A DNA stretch of 64,000 bases from JBBQXK01 sp052387255 (GTDB taxonomy: Bacteria; Pseudomonadota; Alphaproteobacteria; Rhodobacterales; Rhodobacteraceae). The first letter of the stretch is position 1. Each line of letters begins with the position of its first letter. This document shows positions 52,417 through 61,828 of this stretch, in pieces. Location of the stretch: the NCBI GenBank assembly GCA_052387255.1, contig JBQTJI010000008.1:1-64000 (forward strand). Direction: 5' to 3'. The notes under the pieces are model-generated. The model searched no databases, was not told where the DNA came from, and saw only the letters and a program-made list of their open reading frames with translations. Position numbers and translations under genes: made by a program.

Positions 52417-53484
52417 ATGTCCGACACCTACACCGTGCGTCTGGAGCCTGTCGGCGTCGAGTTCGAGGTAGAGGACGGCGAGACCGTCCTGAACGCCGCC
52501 TTCCGCCAGGGCATCTCGCTGCCGCATGGCTGCAAGGAAGGCCAGTGTTCTGCCTGCAAGTGCAACCTGGTCGAGGGTGAGGTCGACCTTCTGAAATACT
52601 CCACCTTCGCGCTGTCGGATGGTGAACGCGAACAGGGCGGCATCCTTTTGTGCCGGGCCATTGCGCAGGACGACCTGGTCGTCGAGCTGCTGAATTTCGA
52701 CGAGGAGCTTCTGTCAAAATCCATTGCGGTGAAGGACTTCAAGGGCCGGATCACGGCCAAGACGAACCTGACCCACGACATCCGGGCCATCGAGATTGAC
52801 ATCGAAACGCCGATCAAATTCTGGGCCGGACAATATGTCGACATCACCGTCAGGACCAAAGATGGGGAGACGATTACGCGCTCGTTCTCCATGGCAAATA
52901 CGCCGGACCAAACCCAGAGGCTCCGCTTCATCATCAAGAAATACCCCGACGGAAAGTTCAGCAACGAGCTTGACGTCGGAGGGATCGAAGTCGGAGCCGC
53001 CGTCACCGTCCGCGGACCCTACGGATCCTGCTTCCGGCGGGAAAACCGAACCGGAGCGATAGTGCTGGTGGCCGCCGGATCGGGCATGTCGCCGATCTGG
53101 TCGATCCTGCACGACCACATCGCCAGCGGCGAGGATCGCCCGGTCTATTTCTTCTATGGCGCGCGGACGCGGGCCGACCTGTTCTACCTCGACCAGATCG
53201 CCGCGATCACGGAAGAGCACCCGGAGGTCACCTTCATCCCCGTGCTGTCGCATGCCGACACCGATGCCGACTGGCATGGCGCGACCGGTTTTGTCCATCA
53301 GGTGGTCGGATCGGAACTGAAACGCTTGGGGATCGAAGGCGACGGCGACGCCTATGCCTGCGGCCCACCGCCGATGATCGACGCGCTTCAGCCCGTCCTG
53401 TTCATGCAGGACTTCGACCCGGAACGCACCTTCTACGACAAGTTCACCCCGTCCACCGCGCCGGTTCCGGTCAAGGCGCACTGA
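52417..53484 (+). CDS. mimB: monooxygenase NADH reductase component
   Basis: 355 residues in three domains: an N-terminal plant-type [2Fe-2S] ferredoxin (GCKEGQCSACKCNLVEGE with a fourth Cys in ILLCRAIA), an FAD-binding domain (TRSFSMANTPDQ, the R-x-F/Y-S motif) and an NAD-binding domain (VAAGSGMSPIWSIL, YACGPPPMIDA). It carries electrons from NADH to the di-iron hydroxylase. Length and order match PrmB/MimB. Confidence 0.92.
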   Translation: MSDTYTVRLEPVGVEFEVEDGETVLNAAFRQGISLPHGCKEGQCSACKCNLVEGEVDLLKYSTFALSDGEREQGGILLCRAIAQDDLVVELLNFDEELLSKSIAVKDFKGRITAKTNLTHDIRAIEIDIETPIKFWAGQYVDITVRTKDGETITRSFSMANTPDQTQRLRFIIKKYPDGKFSNELDVGGIEVGAAVTVRGPYGSCFRRENRTGAIVLVAAGSGMSPIWSILHDHIASGEDRPVYFFYGARTRADLFYLDQIAAITEEHPEVTFIPVLSHADTDADWHGATGFVHQVVGSELKRLGIEGDGDAYACGPPPMIDALQPVLFMQDFDPERTFYDKFTPSTAPVPVKAH

Positions 53485-53525
53485 TTACCCAGGGGCCTGA
53501 CCCCGCTTACCCAAGGGAGAGAGAC

Positions 53526-54584
53526 ATGGTTGCCACATCAAGTTCGGTCGGTTCCGGCGCCGCTGGGGCCGCGATCTTTGCCGACAGCGAAAGCCGCCGC
53601 TATCGCTATTTCGAACCGCGCGGCAAGCGCGCCACGCACTACGAAGACGTGACGGTGGACGTGCAGCCCGATCCCGAGCGCTACCTGATCCAGGACTGGA
53701 TCATCGCCTTCCCCGACGGCAAGGGTGCCTACTACAAGGACGCCACCCGCGCGCTCAGCTCGAACTGGCATGCCTTCCGCGCGCCCGACCAGGAGTGGGA
53801 GCGCACCCATTACCAGCGCCAGTCCAAGATCGAGATCATGGTGCAGTCGGTCATCAACAACGGCCGCAAGTCGGGCGCGCCGCAGGCCTTCGACGCGGCA
53901 TGGCTCAAGGTCCTGCAAAAGCACCTGGGTGCCTGGAAGCATGCCGAATTCGGCCTGGGCAAGGCGCTGATGCAGGCGCAGCGCTATGGCTACACCCAGA
54001 TGATCAACAACGCGACGCTGACCAACTCGTCCTACAAGCTGCGCCTGAGCCAGGACATCACGCTCTACCTCGCCGAGATCGGGATGGACCTGAAGGGATG
54101 GGATGACGAGGCGGGCAAGAAAGCCTGGATGGAAGAGGACACCTGGCAGGGCACCCGCGAGATCATCGAGACGATCATGGGTGCCGAAGACTATCTCGAG
54201 CAGTATTTCGCCACCAACATCGTGTTCGAGCCCTTGGTGGGAGAGCTGTTCCGGTCGGGCTTCCTGATGCAGGCCGGAGCGCCGAACCACGACTTCCTGA
54301 CGCCGTCCGTCATCGCCGCCGCCGAAGGCGACTTCGAGCGCAACCTCGCGAACACCGTGGACCTGATCTACCTGCTGGTGACCGACGAAAAGCACGGCGC
54401 GCACAACAAGGCGCTGTTCCAGGGCTGGGTCAAGAAATACGCGGCCCTCGCCGACAAGGCAGCGCTCAGCCTGCAGCCGATCTGGTCGCAGCCGCATTCC
54501 AAGCCTGTGAGCTTTGCCGAAGCGCAGGCCGTGTCGCAAGAGCGGTTTGCCCACATCCTCGGCGAACTCCAACTGTCCCGCTGA
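53526..54584 (+). CDS. mimC: soluble di-iron monooxygenase, hydroxylase small subunit
   Basis: 352 residues. RRYRYFEPRGKRATHYEDVTVDVQPDP opens a ferritin-like helical subunit lacking metal ligands, and EFGLGKALMQAQRYGYTQMI and FEPLVGELFRSGF are typical of PrmC/MimC. It pairs with MimA to form the hydroxylase. AGGGAGAGAG gives the ribosome site. Confidence 0.9.
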   Translation: MVATSSSVGSGAAGAAIFADSESRRYRYFEPRGKRATHYEDVTVDVQPDPERYLIQDWIIAFPDGKGAYYKDATRALSSNWHAFRAPDQEWERTHYQRQSKIEIMVQSVINNGRKSGAPQAFDAAWLKVLQKHLGAWKHAEFGLGKALMQAQRYGYTQMINNATLTNSSYKLRLSQDITLYLAEIGMDLKGWDDEAGKKAWMEEDTWQGTREIIETIMGAEDYLEQYFATNIVFEPLVGELFRSGFLMQAGAPNHDFLTPSVIAAAEGDFERNLANTVDLIYLLVTDEKHGAHNKALFQGWVKKYAALADKAALSLQPIWSQPHSKPVSFAEAQAVSQERFAHILGELQLSR

Positions 54585-54600
54585 ACAAGGAAGCCAACCC

Positions 54601-54969
54601 ATGTCAAACGTTGCACGCGACAACAGCCACGACAACATCTTCAAGGCGATGAAGGACATCACCTTCGAGAAGACCGTCTCGCACCAGTGCGGGGTGACCA
54701 TGTCGGATTCGGTCGAGGCCCGCGCCATCGCCGAATTCATGGACCAGAAGCCCGGGGTCACGGTGACCTACAACCCCGCCCTGATCCGCATCGACGGCAA
54801 CGGCAAGCTGATCTTCAAGATGGACGAGATCAGCGAGTTCCTGGGCCGCGAGATGACGGCCGAGCTGTTCGAGGTGAACTCCTCCACCCACTACGGGCGG
54901 ATGGTGCGCGCCGATGACAACACGGTGATCCTGTACGGCGACATGAACGAGATGCTCGAGTTCATCTGA
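54601..54969 (+). CDS. mimD: monooxygenase coupling (effector) protein
   Basis: 122 residues from the ATG at 54601, 16 bp after mimC. CGVTMSDSVEARAIAEFMDQ, VTVTYNPALIRIDGNGKLIF and MDEISEFLGREMTAELFEV match the MmoB/DmpM family of cofactor-free effector proteins that gate oxygen activation. A strong hairpin follows the stop. Confidence 0.9.
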   Translation: MSNVARDNSHDNIFKAMKDITFEKTVSHQCGVTMSDSVEARAIAEFMDQKPGVTVTYNPALIRIDGNGKLIFKMDEISEFLGREMTAELFEVNSSTHYGRMVRADDNTVILYGDMNEMLEFI

Positions 54970-54978
54970 CGCCCGACC

Positions 54979-55011
54979 GGTGGCGCGGCGTTCCCCAAGG
55001 GCCGCGCCACC
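54979..55011 (+). other. strong hairpin after mimD
   Basis: GGTGGCGCGGC pairs perfectly with GCCGCGCCACC (11 bp) around an 11-base loop, starting 9 bp after the mimD stop. No T-tract follows. It marks the boundary between the four enzyme genes and the accessory genes, and is probably a processing or attenuation element. Confidence 0.6.
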
Positions 55012-55077
55012 GACCATCCCATCAACCCCCGCGCCCTGCTCCTGCACCGGCGCGACGATCCAGGCGAGGCACCCCAG

Positions 55078-56103
55078 ATGTATGTGACCCCCGAAGGCAA
55101 AGAGATTTTCGTGGTCGACGGCCATACCCATTTCTGGGACGGCAGCCCGGAAAACCAGAAGAACATCCACGGCAAGCAGTTCATCGACTGCTTCTATGCC
55201 TATCACAACGGCCTGTCCCCCAAGGAACAGCTGTGGGAGAAGTCGAAGTTCGAGAAGTACACCGAGGCCGACCTCTACAACGACCTGTTCATCGACGGCC
55301 CCGACGACATCGCGATCCTGAACTCGACCTATCTCAAGGATTTCTACAAGAACGGCTTCAACGACATCGAGCGCAACGCCTCGGTCGCCAAGCGCTATCC
55401 GAACCGGTTCATCGTCAACGGGTCCTTCGATCCGCGCGACGGGGAAAAGGCGCTGGAATACATCCACTACATGAAGGAAACCCACAACATCCAGGGCGTG
55501 AAGATGTACACGGCCGAATGGAACGGGGCGTCCAAGGGGTGGAAGCTGAACGATCCCGACGCCTACAAGTGCTTTGAGCTGTGCGACAAGCTCGGGATCA
55601 AGAACATCCACGTGCACAAGGGCCCGACGATCATCCCGCTGAACAAGGATGCGTTCGACGTGCATGACGTGGACTATGCCGCGACCGACTTCCAGGGGCT
55701 GAACTGGATCATCGAGCATTGCGGCCTGCCGCGTCTGGACGATTTCTGCTGGATCGCCACGCAGGAGACCAACGTCTTCGGCGGGCTTGCCGTGGCGCTG
55801 CCGTTCATCCATTCGCGTCCGCGCTATTTCGGCGAGGTGATGGCGGAACTCTTGTTCTGGATCGGGCCCGAGAAGATCCTGTTCGGGTCGGACTATGCGA
55901 TCTGGACGCCGAAATGGCTGGTCGAGCGGCTCTGGGCCTACCAGATCCCCGAGGACATCTCGGCCGAACGGGCGGGCGTGCAGCTGACCGACGAGATCAA
56001 GGAGAAGATCCTCGGTCTGAATGCCGCACGGCTCTACAACATCGACATCGCCGCGCGGAAGGCCGAATTCGCCGCATCGCCGATGTCGATCGCCGCCGAG
56101 TGA
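55078..56103 (+). CDS. amidohydrolase-family protein of the monooxygenase cluster
   Basis: 341 residues, an amidohydrolase_2 TIM barrel: VVDGHTHFWDG gives the HxH metal motif, IHVHKGPTIIPL and WIIEHCGLPRLDD give later histidines, and LFGSDYAIWTPKWL gives the catalytic aspartate. Homologues sit in the same place in propane monooxygenase operons. A role in hydrolysis or in hydroxylase metallation has been considered in the field but remains unproven as far as I know. Confidence 0.83.
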   Translation: MYVTPEGKEIFVVDGHTHFWDGSPENQKNIHGKQFIDCFYAYHNGLSPKEQLWEKSKFEKYTEADLYNDLFIDGPDDIAILNSTYLKDFYKNGFNDIERNASVAKRYPNRFIVNGSFDPRDGEKALEYIHYMKETHNIQGVKMYTAEWNGASKGWKLNDPDAYKCFELCDKLGIKNIHVHKGPTIIPLNKDAFDVHDVDYAATDFQGLNWIIEHCGLPRLDDFCWIATQETNVFGGLAVALPFIHSRPRYFGEVMAELLFWIGPEKILFGSDYAIWTPKWLVERLWAYQIPEDISAERAGVQLTDEIKEKILGLNAARLYNIDIAARKAEFAASPMSIAAE

Positions 56104-56108
56104 CGGCA

Positions 56109-56912
56109 ATGGACGTCGCGCCCCTTCTCGCCCCGCAACTGGAGCAGGTCTGGGCGCGGCTCGACCTGGTGATGGACCCGGAACTCGATGAGCCCCTGAC
56201 CGACATGGGGTTCATCGAGGCGGTGGCGGTCACCGGGCCGGGCATCGTCGCCGTATCGTTCCGGCTGCCGACCTACTGGTGCTCGCCCAACTTCGCCTTC
56301 CTGATGGCCGAAGGGATCAAGCGCCAGGTCGAGGCCCTGCCCTGGGTCACCGAGGCAGTGGTGACGCTGGAAGACCACATGGCGGCGGCCGAGATGAATG
56401 CCGCCATCAAGGCGGGTGCCAGTTTCGGCACCGTCTTTGCCGACCTGCAACCCGACGAGGACCTGCGCGCGCTGCGCGAAAAGTTTGACCAGAAGGCATT
56501 CCAGCGGCGGCAGGAGGTGGTGATCAAGGCGTTGCGCGACCAGGGCATGCCGGTGGACCAGATCGTCGCCCTGCCGCGCGCCGCGCTGGAAGCGGCGGTG
56601 TTCGGCGACCCCGACGCGGTGCGACAGCAGGGCCGCTACCTTGCCCTGCTGCAGTCGCGCGGCCTTGCCCCGCGTCCGCAGGACCCGGCGTTCACAGAAT
56701 GGTCCGGCACGCCGCTGACGGCAGAGGGGTTTGCCGCCTACATGGGTCTTCTGCGGTCGGTTCGCATCAACATGGAGTTTTCCGGCTCGTTGTGCCGGGG
56801 TCTCAAGCAAAGCCGCTACAAGGAGGCCGACCTGTCCGGGGCTGTGCCGGTTCTCGTCGATTTCGCGCGCCCCCATTCCGAACGACACGACACGCCACAC
56901 GCCTGCCGCTGA
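56109..56912 (+). CDS. MIP18/PaaD-like (DUF59) protein of the monooxygenase cluster
   Basis: 267 residues. The N-terminal half (about 10-95) is a DUF59 domain: VMDPELDEPLTDMGFIEAVAVT, SFRLPTYWCSPNFAFLMAEG, a family involved in iron-sulfur or metal-centre assembly. The C-terminal half is helical (KAFQRRQEVVIKALRDQG, RLxL-type repeats) and unrecognised. It begins 5 bp after the amidohydrolase, so it is in the same operon. It probably helps mature the di-iron centre or the reductase cluster. Confidence 0.7.
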   Translation: MDVAPLLAPQLEQVWARLDLVMDPELDEPLTDMGFIEAVAVTGPGIVAVSFRLPTYWCSPNFAFLMAEGIKRQVEALPWVTEAVVTLEDHMAAAEMNAAIKAGASFGTVFADLQPDEDLRALREKFDQKAFQRRQEVVIKALRDQGMPVDQIVALPRAALEAAVFGDPDAVRQQGRYLALLQSRGLAPRPQDPAFTEWSGTPLTAEGFAAYMGLLRSVRINMEFSGSLCRGLKQSRYKEADLSGAVPVLVDFARPHSERHDTPHACR

Positions 56913-56963
56913 CGGGCGATTGACAAAAACACCATCAAACGGCCCCGGCCGACGGAGGAAGCT

Positions 56964-58595
56964 ATGCCCAAACTGATGATCCACGGCAACGAGGCCCGAC
57001 GTGCGCTTGCCATCGGCGTGCAGAAGCTGTCGGCGGCGGTCGAGTCCACGCTGGGCCCGCAGGGCATGAACGCGATGATCGACCGGCCCATCGGCACGCC
57101 GCTGATCAGCCGCGACGGGGTGTCGATCGCGTCCGAGATCGAACTGTTCGACCGGTTCGAGAACATGGGCGCGCAAGTGGTGCGCGAGGTGTCGATGCAG
57201 ACCAATGACGTGGCGGGGGATGGCACCACCACGTCCATCGTGCTGGCGAACGGCATGATCAAGGCGGGCGTCGCGCTGATCGACAAGGGGGCCAAGCCGG
57301 TCGAGTTGTGCCGGGGCATCGCCCTGGCGGTCGAGGCGACGGCGGCGGCGCTGCGCGCGGCGGCGGTTCCGGCGGCGGATGACGAGGTGCTGGCGGCGGT
57401 CGCGCGGATTTCCGCGTCGAACGCCGACCTGGGCGGACTGGTGGCCGAGGCGTTCCGCCGCGTCGGCCTGAACGGCGTGATCACCACCGATCTGGGCGTG
57501 GGGCCGACCACGACGCTTGAGGTGGTGGACGGCATGTCGTTCGACCGAGGTTACATCAGCCACCACATGGTCACCGACACCGAGAACATGCGCGCGGAGA
57601 TCGAGCATCCCTACATCGTGCTGACCGACATCAAGATGAAATCGCCCGACCAGCTGGTCGCGGCAAGGAAGATCGCCGCCGAGGATGGCCGCCCGCTCTT
57701 GCTGGTGTCCGAGGATACCGCGCCCGAGGTTCTGCAATCGCTGCTGGGGAAAGAGCATGTCGGCAAGTACCTGGTCGTGCACCCGCCCGAGTTCGGCCAC
57801 TGGCGCAAGAACATGATGGAGGATCTGGCGATCCTGACCGGGGGCAAGGTGCTGGTCCGCGACCTGGGCGACCGGCTGGAGGACATCACCCGCGAACATC
57901 TGGGCAGCGCCGAGCGGGTGATCTCCACCCAGTCCGACACGGTGATCATCCGGGGGCAGGGCGACGCCGCCGCCATCGCCGCCCGCAGGGCGCAGGTCGA
58001 ACGCCTCTATGATGCGGCCCCGCCGAACATCGACAAGGACAAGCTGCAGGAACGGCTTGCGAAACTCTGCGGCGGCACCGCGAACATCCTGGCGGGGGGG
58101 GTTACCCCGGTGGAACAGAAGCGCACGGTGCAGCTGATCGAGGATTCACTGAACGCCGTGCGCGCGGCGCAGGACGAGGGTGTGCTGGTCGGCGGCGGCG
58201 TGGCGCTGACGCGGGTCGCTCCGTCGCTGAATGACCTGGCCAAGACGGTCACCGGCGATCTGAAGAAGGGTGTGGAACTTGTGCAATCGGTGCTGACCCT
58301 GCCGCTGGCGCGGATCGCGTTCAACGCCGGGGCCGAGCCGAACGAGGTGGTGGGCAAGGTCAGCACCATGACCGGCGCGAATGGGTACAACGCAGCGACC
58401 GGCATCTACGAAGACCTGATGAAGGCCGGCGTGATCGACCCGGTGCGTGTCACCGTGTCGGCCCTGGTCAACGCAGGCTCGGTCGCGCGGCTGATCCTCA
58501 CGACCGAGACGCTGATCGCCGACCTGAAAGAGGACGAAGACCCGACCGCAGGCGGGGCTTTGGGCGGGGGGGCGGAAAAGCTGGGGCGCAAGTAG
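56964..58595 (+). CDS. mimG: GroEL-type chaperonin dedicated to the monooxygenase
   Basis: 543 residues of Hsp60. ALAIGVQKLSAAVESTLGPQGMNAMID, NDVAGDGTTTSIVLANGMI (ATP site) and VLVGGGVALTRVAPSL are conserved, but the protein is divergent from housekeeping GroEL and lacks the Gly-Gly-Met tail, ending GGGAEKLGRK. No groES accompanies it. Such stand-alone GroELs in propane/acetone monooxygenase operons are needed to fold the hydroxylase large subunit (MimG/PrmG). GGAGG precedes the ATG. Confidence 0.9.
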   Translation: MPKLMIHGNEARRALAIGVQKLSAAVESTLGPQGMNAMIDRPIGTPLISRDGVSIASEIELFDRFENMGAQVVREVSMQTNDVAGDGTTTSIVLANGMIKAGVALIDKGAKPVELCRGIALAVEATAAALRAAAVPAADDEVLAAVARISASNADLGGLVAEAFRRVGLNGVITTDLGVGPTTTLEVVDGMSFDRGYISHHMVTDTENMRAEIEHPYIVLTDIKMKSPDQLVAARKIAAEDGRPLLLVSEDTAPEVLQSLLGKEHVGKYLVVHPPEFGHWRKNMMEDLAILTGGKVLVRDLGDRLEDITREHLGSAERVISTQSDTVIIRGQGDAAAIAARRAQVERLYDAAPPNIDKDKLQERLAKLCGGTANILAGGVTPVEQKRTVQLIEDSLNAVRAAQDEGVLVGGGVALTRVAPSLNDLAKTVTGDLKKGVELVQSVLTLPLARIAFNAGAEPNEVVGKVSTMTGANGYNAATGIYEDLMKAGVIDPVRVTVSALVNAGSVARLILTTETLIADLKEDEDPTAGGALGGGAEKLGRK

Positions 58596-58633
58596 CCACG
58601 CGGAACCGCCAAGCATCAGAAAGGATACCGAGA

Positions 58634-59677
58634 ATGTATGCCGCAAGACTCTACGAATACGACCCCGCGATGAACGTCCAGCTGAAGATCGAACAGGTCA
58701 AGCCGCCGAACATCCTCGGGCCGCAGGACGTGATCGTGAAGGTGGGCGCGGCAGGCCTCTGCCGCACCGACCTGCACATCATCGAAGGTGTGTGGAAGGA
58801 CATCATGGACTCGGGCGGCAACCTGCTGCCGTACATCATGGGTCATGAAAACGCGGGCTGGGTCGAGGATGTCGGATCGGGCGTCACCTCGGTAAAGGCG
58901 GGCGACGCCGTCATCTGCCACCCGCACCGCACCTGCGGCATCTGCCTGTCGTGCCGCTATGGCGACGACATGCACTGCGAGCACAGCCTGTTTCCCGGTC
59001 TGGGGCTGGATGGCGGCTTTGCCGAGTATTTCGTGACCAGCGAGCGCAGCCTGATCAAGCTCAACCCCAACGTGACGCCGCTGGACGTGGCGCCGATGGC
59101 CGATGCCGGGATCACGGCATACCGCGCGGCGAAAAAGGCCGCCAAGACGCTGCGCCCCGGTGCCTATTGCGCCATTGTCGGGGTCGGCGGTCTGGGCCAC
59201 ATCGCGCTGCAATGCCTGCACGAGATCAGCGGCTGCCGGATCATCGCCATCGACCGCGAACCCGCCGCGCGCAAGCTGTGCAAGGAACTGGGTGCCGATT
59301 TCGTGCTGGACGGCGGCCCGAATGTCGTCGACGAGATCAAGCAGATCACCGGCGGCGGCGCGCAGGTGGTGATGGATTTCGTCGGCGAACTGGGGGTCGA
59401 GAACCTGGCCTGGAAGATGGTCCGCCCCGGTGGGCAGCTGATCATGATCGGCTACGGCGGCAAGGTCGAGGTGCCGACGGTGCATCTGGTGATCAACGAG
59501 ATCAACATCGGCGGCAGCCTGGTCGGCAACTACACCGAACTGGTCGAGCTGATGGAGCTGAACGCCGACGGCAAGGTCAAGATGCACTACACCCAGTACA
59601 AGCTGGCCGACATCAACACCGCCCTGGACGACTTCAAGAACCGCCGCTTCGCCGGGCGCGGCGTGATTGTTCCCTGA
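58634..59677 (+). CDS. zinc-dependent alcohol dehydrogenase of the monooxygenase operon
   Basis: 347 residues, medium-chain dehydrogenase. The catalytic zinc site is C-R-T-D-L-H in AGLCRTDLHIIEG plus MGHENAGWVEDVG. The structural zinc lobe is CHPHRTCGICLSCRYGDDMHC, and the NAD fold is IVGVGGLGHIALQ. The context suggests it oxidises the alcohol made by the monooxygenase (for example 2-propanol to acetone, or 1-propanol). It lies 38 bp after the chaperonin gene. Confidence 0.87.
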   Translation: MYAARLYEYDPAMNVQLKIEQVKPPNILGPQDVIVKVGAAGLCRTDLHIIEGVWKDIMDSGGNLLPYIMGHENAGWVEDVGSGVTSVKAGDAVICHPHRTCGICLSCRYGDDMHCEHSLFPGLGLDGGFAEYFVTSERSLIKLNPNVTPLDVAPMADAGITAYRAAKKAAKTLRPGAYCAIVGVGGLGHIALQCLHEISGCRIIAIDREPAARKLCKELGADFVLDGGPNVVDEIKQITGGGAQVVMDFVGELGVENLAWKMVRPGGQLIMIGYGGKVEVPTVHLVINEINIGGSLVGNYTELVELMELNADGKVKMHYTQYKLADINTALDDFKNRRFAGRGVIVP

Positions 59678-59716
59678 GCCGCCCGAACCGACCAACCTGC
59701 GCATGGGGAGTGAGAC

Positions 59717-60193
59717 ATGGGTATCGACGCGAATGTGAAAGAGGCGGGAGCCTCGGCCGACGCCTGCTACCGCCTGATCTACCGCAGCCATAGTCTCTTG
59801 CCACCGGGCGACACGGCGGGGCTTGCCGACATCCTGAAGGTCGCGCGGACGAAAAACGCCGGTCTTGGCGTCACCGGCGCGTTGATGCTGTACGACGACT
59901 GGTTCGCGCAGGTGCTCGAAGGGCCGCAGGCGGTGATCGAGGCGCTGTACGCGCGCATCAAGTCTGACCCCCGCCACGACGGCGTGCGGCTGAACGAGGC
60001 GGGCATGGCAGCGAAACGGCTGTTCGCCAAATGGGCGATGGCAGTGGTGGCGGAGCACCACCAGCCCGACATGCCGATGGTTGCCACCACCGGCGGGCTG
60101 GCGCAGGGCGCGCCATGGCAGGTGACGCTGGAACAGGAGGCGATCCTGACCCGCCTGCGCGACCTCACGCGCGGCTACGGGCGGGGGTCGTAG
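59717..60193 (+). CDS. BLUF-domain blue-light photoreceptor
   Basis: 158 residues with one BLUF domain and a short helical tail. Flavin-site residues align with AppA: Y22 (LIYRS), N47 (ARTKNAGLGVTGAL), Q65 (DWFAQVLEG), W106 and M108 (FAKWAM). Asn-Gln, Gln-Trp and Trp-Met spacings (18, 41, 2) equal those of AppA. IKSDPRHDGV is also diagnostic. BLUF proteins bind FAD and switch under blue light. There is no output domain, so it must act through a partner. It is the last gene in the monooxygenase run, 39 bp after the alcohol dehydrogenase. Confidence 0.9.
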   Translation: MGIDANVKEAGASADACYRLIYRSHSLLPPGDTAGLADILKVARTKNAGLGVTGALMLYDDWFAQVLEGPQAVIEALYARIKSDPRHDGVRLNEAGMAAKRLFAKWAMAVVAEHHQPDMPMVATTGGLAQGAPWQVTLEQEAILTRLRDLTRGYGRGS

Positions 60194-60257
60194 GACAGCC
60201 GCGTGGCGCGAGGATTGACTGACTTGCCCAGTCCCGGTGCGATGGCCGAGCGCGCCT

Positions 60258-61793
60258 TCAGGCGTTTATGTTGGCATCCAGCCGGGACGGCAGCACCCGC
60301 CAGCAGGGGACGTCCCCCCGGGACAACTCTCCGTCAAGCGTCGTCAGTTCTTCCAGAAACTGCCCGAAGGCGGCCCTGCCGCGGTCATCCAGCGCGAGAT
60401 AGGAGAAATCCACCATCAGCTTGGCGCGGTCCACGTTCAGGTTGAAGTTCGCGTTCAAGAGCCGCTGGAACACGTCCACCGACACCCGGCGACCGTCCGA
60501 GTGGATGCGGACGGGGATCTTGTCGACCCACATCTGGTAGTTCCACATCATGCTGCCCAGTATCTCGTGCTGGACCGCCGCCATGAAGATGAACCCGGCC
60601 GCCAGCCGGGCGACGCTGGCGCGCGTCACGTCGCCGCCCGCAATGCCGCCGATGCCGTTCGGAATGGTCGCCTCCAGCGCACGAAGCCAGGCCCGCACCG
60701 GCTCGTCGCGCTGCAGCGCCCGGTCATCGGGATAGTAGGCCGCGATGTAGCGGGTCGTGTGGGCCAGCATCACGTCGTAGATCCGGACAAGGTTGTCCTG
60801 CACCGGCGTGTCAAAGTCCGCGCCGTCCAGCCCCCGGTCGCGCCAATCGAGTGCCGGCACCATGACCGAGGCACGATAGCCGTCATAGGTGCGCACGAAG
60901 AGGTCGCACATGCCCGCGTGGGTGAAGGAAAACACCGTCTCGAAATCGCCGCCGGGCAGCATCTGCCCTTCGGTCACCAGAAAGTTCGAGTTCTGGGTGC
61001 CGTACATGTGCGGCCACATCAGGCGGCACATCGGATGGCCGAAGCCAAGGTTGTTGCGCGTCGCGATGGCGAACGGACCGCCGCAGGCCAGGTGCACCCA
61101 GTTGAAGTGATTGACCAGGGAAATCTGGGTCGAGGCCGCGCAGAGCGCCGTGCGCACCGCCTCGGTCCAGCGGTCATCGGACGGGTCGATGTCGCCCAGC
61201 ACGCATTCGATCCGCGTGGCCTTCAACGTGCGCGCATCCTTGTCGACGGCGAAGAAGACCCGCGAACCGAGAGGGCGCAGCCCGCCATAAACCTCGTGTG
61301 CGTCGAGATCGCGGAAATCCCAGACCAGGTTGCCCTCGGCGTCGCGCGCAAGAAAGCAGGCGAACGGGCTTGACGTGGCGAGGTCGCCGATCTCGGGCGG
61401 CCCCGGATGACTCAGTTCCTCGGGCCGCCGGGGCGCAGGATAGAGCGCGCGGTAGCCACGGCCGAAGGCCGCGTCCATGGCCGCATAAATGTCGTCGGCA
61501 ATCTGGGGCAGGCCGTTGACCACGGGGGGGAACACCCGCCCCAGCCAGGTGCGGAAGGCAAAGGCATAGAACATGGCCTTCGACGTCTCGCCCGGCGGGA
61601 TGTGATCGGCCATCAGGATGTTGTCGATCTGGATGCCGGGAATGCGCTGGCTGACCGGCACCGCCCGCAATGGTTCGGGGTTTTCGGGGGGCAGCGGGAT
61701 CTGCTTGGCCTTCTTGAAGCGGAAGATCAACTGCGAGAGGCCGTTCCAGACGAACTTGCGGATGTACCAGCTGAGGGGCGGCTTCTGGGTCAT
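60258..61793 (-). CDS. lipoxygenase-like protein
   Basis: 511 residues without a signal peptide. The core resembles lipoxygenases: H229-x4-H234 (HFNWVH), then GGPFAIATRNNLGFGHPMCRLMWPHMYGT, paralleling the PFxIATHRxLxxxHPIxxLLxPH element. The third ligand is H409 (AVQHEILG), where the usual HxxxN has Gly at position 413, and the C-terminal Ile ligand lies two residues inside (ANINA). The iron site is therefore altered, and activity is uncertain. It is the second gene of a leftward pair after a haem peroxidase; the two are 35 bp apart. Confidence 0.72.
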   Translation of the reverse strand: MTQKPPLSWYIRKFVWNGLSQLIFRFKKAKQIPLPPENPEPLRAVPVSQRIPGIQIDNILMADHIPPGETSKAMFYAFAFRTWLGRVFPPVVNGLPQIADDIYAAMDAAFGRGYRALYPAPRRPEELSHPGPPEIGDLATSSPFACFLARDAEGNLVWDFRDLDAHEVYGGLRPLGSRVFFAVDKDARTLKATRIECVLGDIDPSDDRWTEAVRTALCAASTQISLVNHFNWVHLACGGPFAIATRNNLGFGHPMCRLMWPHMYGTQNSNFLVTEGQMLPGGDFETVFSFTHAGMCDLFVRTYDGYRASVMVPALDWRDRGLDGADFDTPVQDNLVRIYDVMLAHTTRYIAAYYPDDRALQRDEPVRAWLRALEATIPNGIGGIAGGDVTRASVARLAAGFIFMAAVQHEILGSMMWNYQMWVDKIPVRIHSDGRRVSVDVFQRLLNANFNLNVDRAKLMVDFSYLALDDRGRAAFGQFLEELTTLDGELSRGDVPCWRVLPSRLDANINA

Positions 61794-61828
61794 GGGGATG
61801 CTGGCTCCGGCGGTGAAACGGGGATGCG

